Of a DNA stretch of 64,000 nt, positions 46,001 to 54,722 are shown piece by piece. The translations under genes were made by a program, and so were the position numbers. Source of the DNA: Novosphingobium sp. SG751A (GTDB taxonomy: Bacteria; Pseudomonadota; Alphaproteobacteria; Sphingomonadales; Sphingomonadaceae); the NCBI RefSeq assembly GCF_013149295.1, contig NZ_JABGCB010000001.1, positions 124,001 to 188,000 of the forward strand, in the 5' to 3' direction. The stretch's first letter is position 1. Each line of letters opens with the position of its first letter. The notes below the pieces were generated by a model. The model searched no databases. It was not told the DNA's origin and worked only from the letters and a program-made list of their open reading frames with translations.

Positions 46001-46257
46001 CGCTGCTGCTTATACTTGGCGGTTTGCTCTGCCTGTGTCTTTCGATGACGCGGCATCAGCGTGACCTGTTGGCGCGCTCGTTGTCAAAGCGATCGTCGCA
46101 AGCCCTGCGATGCGGCGGCTGGGCCGCGCTCTGCCTGTCCCTGGGCCTGGCCTTATCCGATGGGCCGCTCGCGATCCTGTGCTGGATCGGCGAATTGAGC
46201 ATTGCGGCCCTCATCGTGGCGGCCTCATGCACTCTCATTTCGATAAGGCGCCCATGA
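45997..46257 (+). CDS. DUF3325-type small membrane protein
   Basis: An 86-residue membrane protein starting at 45997 in an ATGA overlap with the PepSY gene. It has three hydrophobic segments (LLLILGGLLCLCLSM, GWAALCLSLGLALS, IGELSIAALIVAASCTL) and a basic motif (RHQRDLLARSLSKRS). Its place after receptor-DUF3649-PepSY matches DUF3325. It is the last gene of the fecIR operon and stops seven bases from the convergent ABC gene. Confidence 0.78.
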   Translation: MTLLLILGGLLCLCLSMTRHQRDLLARSLSKRSSQALRCGGWAALCLSLGLALSDGPLAILCWIGELSIAALIVAASCTLISIRRP

Positions 46258-46264
46258 AAGCTGA

Positions 46265-47587
46265 TTATTGCGGATCATCCAGACTGAACTGATCGGCATC
46301 CTCATGATAGGTGAAGATCTCGGCATAGCGCCCCCAGTTGGTAACGGTCCGCAGCGTTTCGCGGGCGAAATCCTCGCTCATGTGGTCTTCCAACTCGTCG
46401 CGGAAACGGCGCGCGGGGGCCTTGTGGCTGGCGCGCTCGTCAAGGATGCGGCGGATATGGCCCGCCAGCGGCACATGGGCCAGCAGCGCCTCGCCAAACA
46501 TCGCCTTGCGCTGGTCAACGCCTGCCTGTGCATAGCGCCGCGCCGATGGGGTGAGCAACAGATCGGCCCCGCGCAATTCGGCAAAGCGCAGCAGTTGCAG
46601 CGTTTCGGCCATCGGAAACAGATCATCCACCTCGAAATTGAGCGTTGCAGCCAGTTCCGCCATACCGGCCTTGCCGTTGAAGGGCGTGCCGTCCACCTCC
46701 TCAATCAGGCCCGCAAGCGTGTTGGTGGAAACGCGCGGCAGGACCATGGCGATGCCTGTGCCGGGAAACACGCCATCGCGGGTGGGCTGAACCTGATCCG
46801 GGCGCGCGGTCATGCGGGCATAAATATCATCCACCAGCGCGCGGAACGGCGGATCCAGCCGGTCACGCGGGCGGGGGATATCCACCTTGATCTCGGCCAC
46901 CACCCGCCCCGGATTGGAAGAGAACACCAGAATGCGGTCGCACATCTGCACCGCCTCCTCGATATTGTGCGTCACGATCAGGATCGAACGGATCGGCATC
47001 CGCCCTTCCGACCACAGATCGAGCAGATCGGTGCGCAAGGTTTCAGCCGTCAGCACATCGAGCGCGGAAAACGGCTCATCCATCAGCAGCAGAGACGGAT
47101 TGACCACCAGCGCCCGCGCCAGACCGACCCTCTGCCGCATCCCGCCCGACAGTTCTTTGGGATAGGCGTTTTCAAACCCGTCCAGCCCGATCAGGTCGAT
47201 GGCGGCCAGCGCACGGGCGCGGCGTTCCTCCGGCGGCACTTTCTGCGCCTCCAGCCCCAGTTCGACATTTTCCTGCACCGTCAGCCATGGGAATAGCGCG
47301 AAGGTCTGAAACACCATGGCCACGCTGGGGTCGGGGCAATCCTTGCCGACGATGCGCTCGACCGTGCCGTGACGCGGATGAATCAGCCCCGCAATCGAGC
47401 GCAGCAAGGTGGATTTGCCCGAACCGGAACGCCCCAACAGGCCGACGACCTCGTTCTGATAAAGCGTCAGATCGACATTTTCGAGCACCAGATGGCCGCC
47501 CGGCGGCGGGCCGTAATAATGGTTGAGACCCTTGACCTTGATCAGCGGGATGACAGGCAGCGAGGCGGCAGGAGCGATGGTTGCCAT
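46265..47587 (-). CDS. ABC transporter ATPase, NitT/TauT-type with AAA-associated C-terminal domain
   Basis: A 440-residue ATPase. N-terminal ABC domain: Walker A LLGRSGSGKSTLLRSI, Q-loop FQTFALFPWLTVQENV, signature LSGGMRQRVGLARAL, Walker B LLLMDEPFSALD, and H-loop IVTHNIEEAV. After residue about 265 comes the AAA-associated domain of some nitrate/taurine-type ATPases (NFEVDDLFPMAETLQLLRF and the region to the C-terminus). It is 20 bases downstream of the permease, in a porin-permease-ATPase operon. No substrate-binding protein is present. Confidence 0.93.
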   Translation of the reverse strand: MATIAPAASLPVIPLIKVKGLNHYYGPPPGGHLVLENVDLTLYQNEVVGLLGRSGSGKSTLLRSIAGLIHPRHGTVERIVGKDCPDPSVAMVFQTFALFPWLTVQENVELGLEAQKVPPEERRARALAAIDLIGLDGFENAYPKELSGGMRQRVGLARALVVNPSLLLMDEPFSALDVLTAETLRTDLLDLWSEGRMPIRSILIVTHNIEEAVQMCDRILVFSSNPGRVVAEIKVDIPRPRDRLDPPFRALVDDIYARMTARPDQVQPTRDGVFPGTGIAMVLPRVSTNTLAGLIEEVDGTPFNGKAGMAELAATLNFEVDDLFPMAETLQLLRFAELRGADLLLTPSARRYAQAGVDQRKAMFGEALLAHVPLAGHIRRILDERASHKAPARRFRDELEDHMSEDFARETLRTVTNWGRYAEIFTYHEDADQFSLDDPQ

Positions 47588-47607
47588 GATGGAGACTCCA
47601 AATCAGA

Positions 47608-49353
47608 TCAGGAAAGCCGCAGGCGGCGCTCGCCAAAGGCATAGAGCGGGCGCCAGACCATGCGGTTGAAGCCAAGCACGAACATGCTCATCACGGCGAT
47701 GCCCAGTGCGACCTGCGGATAATGACCCGCCGCAGTGGCATCGGCGATATAGGCGCCAAGGCCATGCGCTTCGAGGCGATGGCTGCCCCATGTCGCCACT
47801 TCGGCCACGATGGAGGCGTTCCACGAGCCGCCTGAGGCGGTCAGAGCGCCCGTGATGTAATAGGGAAAGACACTGGGCAGCGCGACCTGACGCCACCATT
47901 GCCAGCCCCGCACGCCAAACATCCCCGCCACCTCGCGCAGGTCGTTGGGGATCGAACTGGCCCCCGCGATCACGTTGAACAGGATGTACCATTGCGTGCC
48001 AAAGATCATCAACGGCGAGAGCCAGATGTCGAACGACAGGCCGAACCGCAAGATGCCCATCACCGCAAAGGGAAACAGCACATTGGCCGGAAAGGCAGCC
48101 AGGAATTGCGCGACGGGCTGAACCCTCTCGGCAAGGCGCGGGCGCAGACCGATCATCACCCCGAGCGGCACCCAGACCGCGCTGGCCAGCACGATCAGCA
48201 CCGCGACCCGGACCAGCGTGATCGCCGCATAGCCAAAGGCCAGCAGGATGTCATGCAGGCCAAGCGAGGTCAGCACATAATGACCGGTCCAGCCCATGGC
48301 CGCGACCACCCCCGCCCAGATCGACACCTGCCATATCCGTTCGACCACGGCATTGGCAGGGCGAGGTTCGGCCAAACGGTGCCCGGCGCGGCGCGGCTCA
48401 AGCGTCAGCAGCAGCCGGAGCATGGCCCCAAGAGGCGCGAACAACAGCGGCAGGACGCGAGTGCGACGAAGCAAATTATAGACCCAGCTTTGCGGCGCCT
48501 CGGCACCGGCCGTCTGTTCGAAACGAAACCGGTCGGCCCAGGCCACGATCGGACGGAAAAACAACTGGTCATAGGCGAGGATCACCAGCGCCATCATGCC
48601 CACCGCCCAGCCCACCGCGCCGAAATCCTGATGCGCGATGGCCAATGCCAGATAGGAACCGATCCCCGGCAGAGTGACTGTGGTGTTGCCCAGCGTGATC
48701 GCTTCGGAGGCCACCACAAAGAACCACCCGCCCGACATGGACATCATCGCATTCCACACCAGCGCGGGCGTGGCATAGGGCAGATCAAGCCGCAGGAAAC
48801 GGCGCAGCGGTGAAAGTTCGAACCCCTCACACACTTCCTCCAGATCGCCGGGCAGATTACGCAGCGACTGGTAGAAGCTGAAGGCCATGTTCCACGCCTG
48901 CGAGGTGAAGATGGCAAAGATGCTGGCCAGTTCCACCCCCAGCACATTGCCGGGAAACAGATTCATGAAAAAGGTGACGGTGAAGGTCAGGAAACCCAAG
49001 ATCGGCACCGATTGCAGAATGTCCAGCGCGGGTACGATGATCTGTCCGGCACGGCGGCTGCGCGCGGCCAGCGTTGAGAAGATCAGCGTGAACAGCGTGG
49101 AGGCCAGCAACGCGGCAAACATGCGCAGCACCGTACGCAGCGCATAATAGGGCAGATGCGCCGGATCGAGCGTCACCGGCTCCAGATGCAGGCTGGAGAG
49201 CGGCTCGACCATCCCCTCGCCCGCGCGGAACACCAGCAGCGCCAGACCCGCAAGGATGACGAAACCCATCGCATCCTCGCGGCTGGGGCGTGTCAGGCGC
49301 AGCATCCGCGAGAAGCTGGGCAGGATGGGGAGCGGTTTTTTGTCGGGGCTCAT
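47608..49353 (-). CDS. ABC transporter permease, two fused permease domains
   Basis: A 581-residue protein holding two BPD_transp_1 modules: one around residues 70-270 with EEVCEGFELSPLRRFLRLDL, and a second around 370-560 with REVAGMFGVRGWQWWRQVAL. Both carry the EAA-like loop and are flanked by five or six helices each. Fusion makes one chain the whole channel. It lies between an OprB-like porin and an ATPase of the NitT/TauT group. The ligand could be nitrate, sulfonate, bicarbonate or similar anions, but nothing here fixes it. Confidence 0.92.
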   Translation of the reverse strand: MSPDKKPLPILPSFSRMLRLTRPSREDAMGFVILAGLALLVFRAGEGMVEPLSSLHLEPVTLDPAHLPYYALRTVLRMFAALLASTLFTLIFSTLAARSRRAGQIIVPALDILQSVPILGFLTFTVTFFMNLFPGNVLGVELASIFAIFTSQAWNMAFSFYQSLRNLPGDLEEVCEGFELSPLRRFLRLDLPYATPALVWNAMMSMSGGWFFVVASEAITLGNTTVTLPGIGSYLALAIAHQDFGAVGWAVGMMALVILAYDQLFFRPIVAWADRFRFEQTAGAEAPQSWVYNLLRRTRVLPLLFAPLGAMLRLLLTLEPRRAGHRLAEPRPANAVVERIWQVSIWAGVVAAMGWTGHYVLTSLGLHDILLAFGYAAITLVRVAVLIVLASAVWVPLGVMIGLRPRLAERVQPVAQFLAAFPANVLFPFAVMGILRFGLSFDIWLSPLMIFGTQWYILFNVIAGASSIPNDLREVAGMFGVRGWQWWRQVALPSVFPYYITGALTASGGSWNASIVAEVATWGSHRLEAHGLGAYIADATAAGHYPQVALGIAVMSMFVLGFNRMVWRPLYAFGERRLRLS

Positions 49354-49375
49354 GGAACGACCCTCTCACAAGGCA

Positions 49376-50695
49376 TCAGAAGCCTGCATGAACGCGAAAC
49401 GCGATGATATCGGCCGGACCGCGATCGCGGTTGTAGCCCGGATTGGCGATATGCTGATAATCGAGCGTCAGTGCACCCCAGCCCATCGGCCGGAAGGCGT
49501 AATAGGCCTCGATGATCCTCTCATCCCCCGGATGGGGCAGCACGCCATCGCCCACCAGCACGCCCATCCCGCCAGCCGCCAGCCAGCGCTTGTGCGCATC
49601 GGAAATGCCGTTGACGACGCCCGCGACGGCCAGCGTATCCTGCAGCCGCCCCCATGCCTTGCCTTTAAGCGCCCCGCCGAATGCAAGGCTGCGGTCGATA
49701 TCGGTAAAATCATACGTCTCGATGGCACCGTCACTGGTCCCCGCCCGCAGAAAGAGGCCCAAGGCATCGGTCACATCCTGCTCGGCGTTGAGCGCAATGC
49801 CGAAGCGATCCTGCTTGCGCCGCGCGGGGGCAAGGTCGAGCGGCGCGCCCTTGGCCAGCGCCTCATCGAACCGCGCGAACAGGCCGCGATTGCGAAAGCC
49901 CGTCACCCGCAGCGCGCCCTCGCGCCCGGCGATGCGAAAACGCCGCTCGCCCTCGATCATCAGGGCGTTCTGGGAAAAATCGGCCTCCAGTTCGATGCCG
50001 TTGGGAACCTTGGACAGGTTGTACAGACCAGCACGCAGGGTCCATGGCCCCTGATACCATTCCGCCGCAATGCCATAGGTATAGCCCCAGGCATTGGCCG
50101 CATAATCAAAGCTGCCCGTGTCGACCAGCGACCAGTTGAGGAAATCGCCGCGCGGATCATGGGCGAATTTGTTGGTGTCGAAAATATCGCCCACGCCCAT
50201 CTTGCCCGCCGTAATCACTATGCGGTTCGCCGTGGTGGTCGAACGCAACTGGTTGATCCCCGCCTCCAGCCTGACCTCATCGCCGCCCAGCGCGATGGTC
50301 TGGCGGGCAAAGGCGCGTTGCAGTTTGAAATAGGGCGCCATTTTGCCGACCTTATAGGCCTCGGCGCTGGGAAAACCGCCCGCGCCCAGCGTGTTTGACA
50401 GGCCAAAGCCCTGATCCACCTCGGGATTGATCCAGATCTCGCCGCCCTTCCAGAGGCGCAGGCCAAGGTACAGCGTGGCATCATTGGTGGCCTTGACCTG
50501 ATGGGGATCAAGGCTGTTGTCGGCGGCATAGGGCGAGGCGAAACCGCCAACGCCCTGCACCACGCCGGTATATTGGCCGTGGATGGCAAAGCGCTGATCC
50601 TGCGGAGTGGCCTCATCGGCAAAGGCGGGCGCGGCCAGCATACCCAGCGCCAGAGGAGCGGCGCACAGGGCGCGCAAAGCAGTCAGAATGATCAT
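49376..50695 (-). CDS. OprB-family outer membrane porin
   Basis: A 439-residue porin with a signal peptide (ALRALCAAPLALGMLAAPAF) and a beta-barrel rich in short Tyr/Trp strands. AIHGQYTGVVQGVGGFASPY, YLGLRLWKGGEIWINPEVDQ, FGLSNTLGAGGFPSAEAYKV and GYNRDRGPADIIAFRVHAGF match the carbohydrate-selective porin OprB family. It is the first gene of an operon with a fused ABC permease and ATPase. The start at 50695 fits the signal peptide. Confidence 0.9.
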   Translation of the reverse strand: MIILTALRALCAAPLALGMLAAPAFADEATPQDQRFAIHGQYTGVVQGVGGFASPYAADNSLDPHQVKATNDATLYLGLRLWKGGEIWINPEVDQGFGLSNTLGAGGFPSAEAYKVGKMAPYFKLQRAFARQTIALGGDEVRLEAGINQLRSTTTANRIVITAGKMGVGDIFDTNKFAHDPRGDFLNWSLVDTGSFDYAANAWGYTYGIAAEWYQGPWTLRAGLYNLSKVPNGIELEADFSQNALMIEGERRFRIAGREGALRVTGFRNRGLFARFDEALAKGAPLDLAPARRKQDRFGIALNAEQDVTDALGLFLRAGTSDGAIETYDFTDIDRSLAFGGALKGKAWGRLQDTLAVAGVVNGISDAHKRWLAAGGMGVLVGDGVLPHPGDERIIEAYYAFRPMGWGALTLDYQHIANPGYNRDRGPADIIAFRVHAGF

Positions 50696-50927
50696 TATCG
50701 GATCCTTGAACGGAAAGGCACGCTTTCCGCCCCGACCCATCGCGCATCAGATTACGCGCATGGTTTCCCGGTTGGGAAAGATGCCGACCGCCACGCAAGC
50801 GTCAGCAAGGCGTTAAGCCTACTGTCGCCCTCGTCGGCGGAATGGTTGCAACTTCGCGGCATCGATTGATTCCCTCGGAACGTCGGTCGTGGCTGCCGGT
50901 TGCAGTCCGACTCGACTTGGACGGACA

Positions 50928-50946
50928 TATACCCTAGGGGAGTATA
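50928..50946. promoter_or_regulatory. RcnR/CsoR-type operator
   Basis: TATAC (50928-50932) and GTATA (50942-50946) flank a CCTAGGGGA centre; TACCC..GGG-type dyads are the usual operator of CsoR/RcnR regulators. It overlaps a possible promoter (TTGGAC at 50917, TATAGT/TAGTAT near 50945) of the regulator gene and also lies in the region shared with the divergent porin gene. Confidence 0.7.
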
Positions 50947-50970
50947 GTATCAAGGTAAAAAGGCCAGGTC

Positions 50971-51249
50971 ATGAGCCATGTTGCGGCAGAAAAGCAAAAG
51001 CTCCTCAATCGGCTGAAACGGTTGAAGGGACAGGTTGATGCGCTGGAACGCGCCGTCAGCGGGGATGTCGAATGCGCCCGCGTGCTGCAACAGGCCACCG
51101 CCTGTCGCGGCGCGCTCGAAGGCTTCATCGCCGAAGTGATCGAGGATCACATCCGCGAACATATGATCGAGCCGGACCTGCCCGTCAGCGACCCCAAGGT
51201 GCAGGCCGCCGAGGAACTGGTGGCGATCGTCAGGGCCTATCTGCGGTAA
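50971..51249 (+). CDS. RcnR-like metal-responsive repressor (CsoR/RcnR/FrmR family)
   Basis: A 92-residue all-helical CsoR-family repressor. Possible ligands occupy H3, C35, H60 and H64 (MSHVA, GDVECARVL, EDHIREHM), the set used by RcnR for Ni2+/Co2+. Formaldehyde-sensing FrmR proteins have Glu at position 64, so RcnR type is favoured. A matching operator lies 25 bases before the start. There is no rcnA-type efflux gene or formaldehyde dehydrogenase next to it, so its regulon lies elsewhere or is the divergent porin-ABC operon. Confidence 0.9.
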   Translation: MSHVAAEKQKLLNRLKRLKGQVDALERAVSGDVECARVLQQATACRGALEGFIAEVIEDHIREHMIEPDLPVSDPKVQAAEELVAIVRAYLR

Positions 51250-51341
51250 AGCGCTGCCCGCCCTGCCCTCGCACACAGGACTTCCCGGCCGGCGTATCGC
51301 ATGGCTTGCATGCGCGACTTTGCACCGCCAGACTTGCGCTC

Positions 51342-52505
51342 ATGACCATTGAACTCTCCCTTCGTGACGCCAAACGTATTGCGCTCGCAGCGCAGGGTTT
51401 CGGGGGGCGACAGTACGAGCGTCCGGCGGCGGGGCAAATGCGCCGCGTGCTGGACCGGCTCGGCCTGTTTCAGATCGACAGCGTGAACGTGTTGACGCGG
51501 GCCCATTATCTCCCGGCCTTTTCCCGCCTCGGCCCATATGATCGCGCAGATCTGGAGCAGGCGGCGTGGGGCGCCAGGCGGCATCGCCGCATGTTCGAAT
51601 ATTGGGCCCATGAGGCCTCGCTGCTGCCGCTCGATCTTCATCCCCTGTTGCGCTGGCGCATGGCGCGGGCGGAGCGCGGCGAGATCGGATACCCCGCCTT
51701 GCGGCGCTTTGCGACCGAGCGCCGTCAGGAAGCGCAATGCGTACTCGACAGGATCGCGGCGGAAGGACCGCTGACCGCCGCCGATTTCGAGAATGGGGCA
51801 AGCAAAAGCGGATGGTGGGAATGGAGCCAGACCAAGCACGCCCTTGAATGGCTGTTCTGGTCCGGGCAGATCACCACCTCCACGCGGCGGGGTAGTTTCG
51901 CGCGGGTCTATGATCTGCCGGAGCGGGTTTTGCCGCAAAAGATTTTGGCCCTGCCCACGCCGGACGCCGCAACCGCGCAGCAAGAGCTTATCGCCCGCAG
52001 CGCTTTGGCTTTGGGCGTGGCGACCTTGGCCGATTTGCGCGACTATTATCGCCTCAAACCGGACGAGGCCGATCATGCCATTGCGGCGCAGGTCGATGCG
52101 GGCCTTCTCGTGCCGGTGCGTGTCGAAGGCTGGACGCAAAAGGCCTGGATGCACCGCGACGCCCGCGCACCTCGCAAGATCACCGGCGCCGCACTGCTTG
52201 CGCCTTTCGATCCGCTGATATGGGAGCGTGGCCGCGCCGAAAGGCTGTTCGGTTTCCGCTACCGCATCGAGATCTATGTGCCGCAGGAAAAGCGCGCGCA
52301 TGGCTATTATGTCCTGCCGTTCCTGATGGACGAGGCTCTGGTCGCGCGCGTCGATCTGAAAGCGGACCGCGCGGCGGGCCTCCTCCTCGCCCATCGCATA
52401 ACGCTTGAACCCAATGCTCAGGCCGAGACCATGGCGCGACTTCGGGCCGAACTTGAACGCATGGCGTCATGGCTTGGCCTCGCAGGGGTGCGTGTGGCGC
52501 AATAG
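51342..52505 (+). CDS. YcaQ/AlkX-type DNA glycosylase (winged-helix HTH_42 family)
   Basis: A 387-residue member of the YcaQ family, whose E. coli member removes crosslinks and alkylated purines. The catalytic QxD motif appears as Q44-I-D46 in LGLFQIDSVNVLTRAHYLPA, which separates it from AlkZ (QxQ). Other family blocks are FEYWAHEASLLPLDLHPLLR, GWWEWSQTKHALEWLFWSG, and LAPFDPLIWERGRAERLFGF. The ATG at 51342 begins the family N-terminus (MTIELSLRDAKR); the longer frame to 51072 overlaps the repressor gene and is not conserved. Confidence 0.9.
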   Translation: MTIELSLRDAKRIALAAQGFGGRQYERPAAGQMRRVLDRLGLFQIDSVNVLTRAHYLPAFSRLGPYDRADLEQAAWGARRHRRMFEYWAHEASLLPLDLHPLLRWRMARAERGEIGYPALRRFATERRQEAQCVLDRIAAEGPLTAADFENGASKSGWWEWSQTKHALEWLFWSGQITTSTRRGSFARVYDLPERVLPQKILALPTPDAATAQQELIARSALALGVATLADLRDYYRLKPDEADHAIAAQVDAGLLVPVRVEGWTQKAWMHRDARAPRKITGAALLAPFDPLIWERGRAERLFGFRYRIEIYVPQEKRAHGYYVLPFLMDEALVARVDLKADRAAGLLLAHRITLEPNAQAETMARLRAELERMASWLGLAGVRVAQ

Positions 52506-52544
52506 CGCGGGAGCGATCAGGGCCGACCCGCGCGGTCCGCCTCC

Positions 52545-53432
52545 CTATCGCAGCGGCAGGAACAGATCCGTGATCGCCTCCTGCTCGGGCACATCGGGAA
52601 AGAAGCGGATGCGTTGGGCGTAGAGCGGAAAGTCGCGCAATTCCTCGCCGCTGAGGGGCAGCCATGTGCCGTAGAGAAATTCCGCCGCCGGGCGCAGATC
52701 ATCGCTGTTGCCCATCACGCGCAGCACCGCGCAATGCCCGCCCGGAATGACGCCCGCCTCGACCCCGGCATCGGCCGATGTCAACGGGCGGCGGATTTCG
52801 GTGGCGAGATCAAGATGATAGGCGTCCGGGCCGCTGATCTCCGGGTCGGTGTGAAAGATCGTGTAGGTGGCATGATCGGCGGCACGCACGCCATTGCCCT
52901 TGCGCCACGCGATAAAGCGCCTGATCGTTTCGCCAAGGCGTTGCGGATCGCCGTGATGGCTCATCAGCGCGATGGGGATATCGGACACCTCGCGCAAAGA
53001 TACATCGTCGCTGGAAAATTGCTGGGTCATGATACGGCTCCTAACCTTGGAGAGCGGCACCATTGCCGCCTCCCATGCCGCCCAGTCCGGTTGTTCCCGA
53101 AAGGCCAGAGGCGCCTGCCCGATGCGCTGCCGAAAGGCGCGTGCGAAACTGTCGGGCGCTTCATAGCCCGCCTCGAACGCGATGTGGGTCACGGTGTCGG
53201 CGCGATAGGCCAATCGCGATGCGGCCCGTTTCATCCGCGCCATCTGCACATAGCGGTGGAGCGACATGCCGAACATGGCGCTGAACTGCCGGTGGAAATG
53301 ATAGGGCGAAAAGGCCGCAACCCCGCTCAGCACATCAAGCCCCAGATCGCCGTCGAGATGGCGGTGGATATGATCTATCACCCGCTGCATACGCAGCAGA
53401 TAGCGGGTTTCGGTCGTGTCGGCGGCGATCAT
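52545..53432 (-). CDS. AraC-family regulator with GyrI-like effector domain
   Basis: A 295-residue regulator with the DNA-binding part at the N-terminus (VIDHIHRHLDGDLGLDVLSG, SPYHFHRQFSAMFGMSLHRY, IAFEAGYEAPDSFARAFRQR) and a C-terminal GyrI-like small-molecule domain (REVSDIPIALMSHHGDPQRL, GGHCAVLRVMGNSDDLRPAA, LYGTWLPLSGEELRDFPLYA). This Rob/SbmC-type arrangement often senses toxic or lipophilic molecules. Start at 53432 (MIAADTTETRYL). It is convergent with the YcaQ-type gene. Confidence 0.93.
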   Translation of the reverse strand: MIAADTTETRYLLRMQRVIDHIHRHLDGDLGLDVLSGVAAFSPYHFHRQFSAMFGMSLHRYVQMARMKRAASRLAYRADTVTHIAFEAGYEAPDSFARAFRQRIGQAPLAFREQPDWAAWEAAMVPLSKVRSRIMTQQFSSDDVSLREVSDIPIALMSHHGDPQRLGETIRRFIAWRKGNGVRAADHATYTIFHTDPEISGPDAYHLDLATEIRRPLTSADAGVEAGVIPGGHCAVLRVMGNSDDLRPAAEFLYGTWLPLSGEELRDFPLYAQRIRFFPDVPEQEAITDLFLPLR

Positions 53433-53548
53433 CGGGAACTTCCTTGGTGATGGCCCCGCCACTTAGCCACGGAGGCAGGATCCCCGCTCGACCGTTCTTG
53501 CGCAATGCCGCCCCGCATCACCACTTCGCGTGCTTTTTCGCGCCCCGC

Positions 53549-54208
53549 TTATGAGCGTCCCTTACGGCTCTGCCAGAACCACCAGGAATAGATCGTCGGG
53601 ACCAGTGCGGCAAAGAGCGCCGCGCCCACCAGTAATCCGCCGCGCACAGCCATCGGCACGGGCAAGACCGAAGCCAGCATGACAGCAAGGCCCGCAAGGA
53701 TGAATAGGCGCGCGGCAAGCCGGTGGGTTGCAATCCAGTTTTCGGTGTCGGTCAGCGTCCATGGCGTGCGGATGCCGACGAAAAAGCCCGGCCGCGACTT
53801 GGGCAGCACATTGCCCAGCGCAACCAGCATGGCGCCCGCGCCAAAGCTTATCAACGAGACAGGGAGCACGATGCCGAAGGCCGGACCCGCAATCTGCGCG
53901 AACACCAGCGTCATCAGCACCAGCAGCGAAATCCAGCCGACCCGGAGCACTTGTGCCGATTGCGCCATCCGGTCCTGCAAGGGTTCGATGCGCGGCAGAA
54001 CGGCGAACAGCGCGCCCAACAGCGCAACCATCAGCGGTGCGATGAACAGCGCGCGCGCCGCAGGCATGGAGCCGTTGGGCGTGCCGTCCGCCGCCCAGTG
54101 CGTGATCAGCCGCGCGCCTTCGGGCAGGCGCATCAGCGCCAGCGCCGCCATCGCAGCCATCAGCGCGGCAAGCAGCAGGCTCGCCATCAAAAGGCCCTTC
54201 ACTTTCAT
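53549..54208 (-). CDS. SdpI-family membrane protein
   Basis: A 219-residue membrane protein with about six hydrophobic segments. It combines an N-terminal DUF1648 region (LITHWAADGTPNGSMPAARA) with the SdpI domain (LGNVLPKSRPGFFVGIRTPW, TLTDTENWIATHRLAARLFI). In Bacillus, SdpI gives immunity to the SDP toxin and inactivates the SdpR repressor; here it follows an ArsR/SdpR-like gene (ATGA overlap) with no toxin gene. The pair probably senses membrane or envelope stress; this is inference. Confidence 0.9.
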   Translation of the reverse strand: MKVKGLLMASLLLAALMAAMAALALMRLPEGARLITHWAADGTPNGSMPAARALFIAPLMVALLGALFAVLPRIEPLQDRMAQSAQVLRVGWISLLVLMTLVFAQIAGPAFGIVLPVSLISFGAGAMLVALGNVLPKSRPGFFVGIRTPWTLTDTENWIATHRLAARLFILAGLAVMLASVLPVPMAVRGGLLVGAALFAALVPTIYSWWFWQSRKGRS

Positions 54209-54510
54209 GCTGTTTCTCCCTTTGGCGGACAGGTTCGGGTCGAAGCGCTTTGGCCCGCGCGCACCCGATTCATGAACCCCATCACCGCCTCTTCGAGCAC
54301 CGAGAGGTTCAGTGTGTAGATGATGGTCCCGCCACGGTTTTCGCCCAAAATCAGGCCTGCGGATTTCAGCTTGGCGAAATGGCCGGACATGGTCGGTTTG
54401 GAGACCGGGAAATGGTCGGCCAGCTCGCCCGCGGTCATTCCGCCGCGCTTGAGCAATTCCAGCACCTCGCGGCGAATCGGATGAGAGAGAGCGTCGAAGA
54501 TAGCGTTCAT
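54205..54510 (-). CDS. ArsR-family autorepressor (SdpR-like)
   Basis: A 101-residue winged-helix regulator: HPIRREVLELLKRGGMTAGE, LADHFPVSKPTMSGHFAKLK, SAGLILGENRGGTIIYTLNL. No metal-binding cysteine motif of ArsR/SmtB is present, which fits the SdpR branch. It overlaps the sdpI gene by ATGA and is presumably the repressor of this two-gene operon. The 5' AT-rich sequence (TAGCTAATACGCTAAACA near 54514) could be its operator region. Confidence 0.92.
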   Translation of the reverse strand: MNAIFDALSHPIRREVLELLKRGGMTAGELADHFPVSKPTMSGHFAKLKSAGLILGENRGGTIIYTLNLSVLEEAVMGFMNRVRAGQSASTRTCPPKGETA

Positions 54511-54722
54511 AGCTATTTAGCTAATACGCTAAACAACAAATCGCAATCAGTTTGTGAGGCGGCATGCGGGGTTGGCCAACCATTGACCCTTGGCGGCGCT
54601 GTTTCCTTTCGTCGCACATGCATTCTCGTCGCATGAGGAGAGCAATTCGTCCGTGGACACGGAACCGACCCGGAGGGCATGGGTTTGCCCAGCAGGAATC
54701 CGCACACCCAGGGAGAGGCAGC

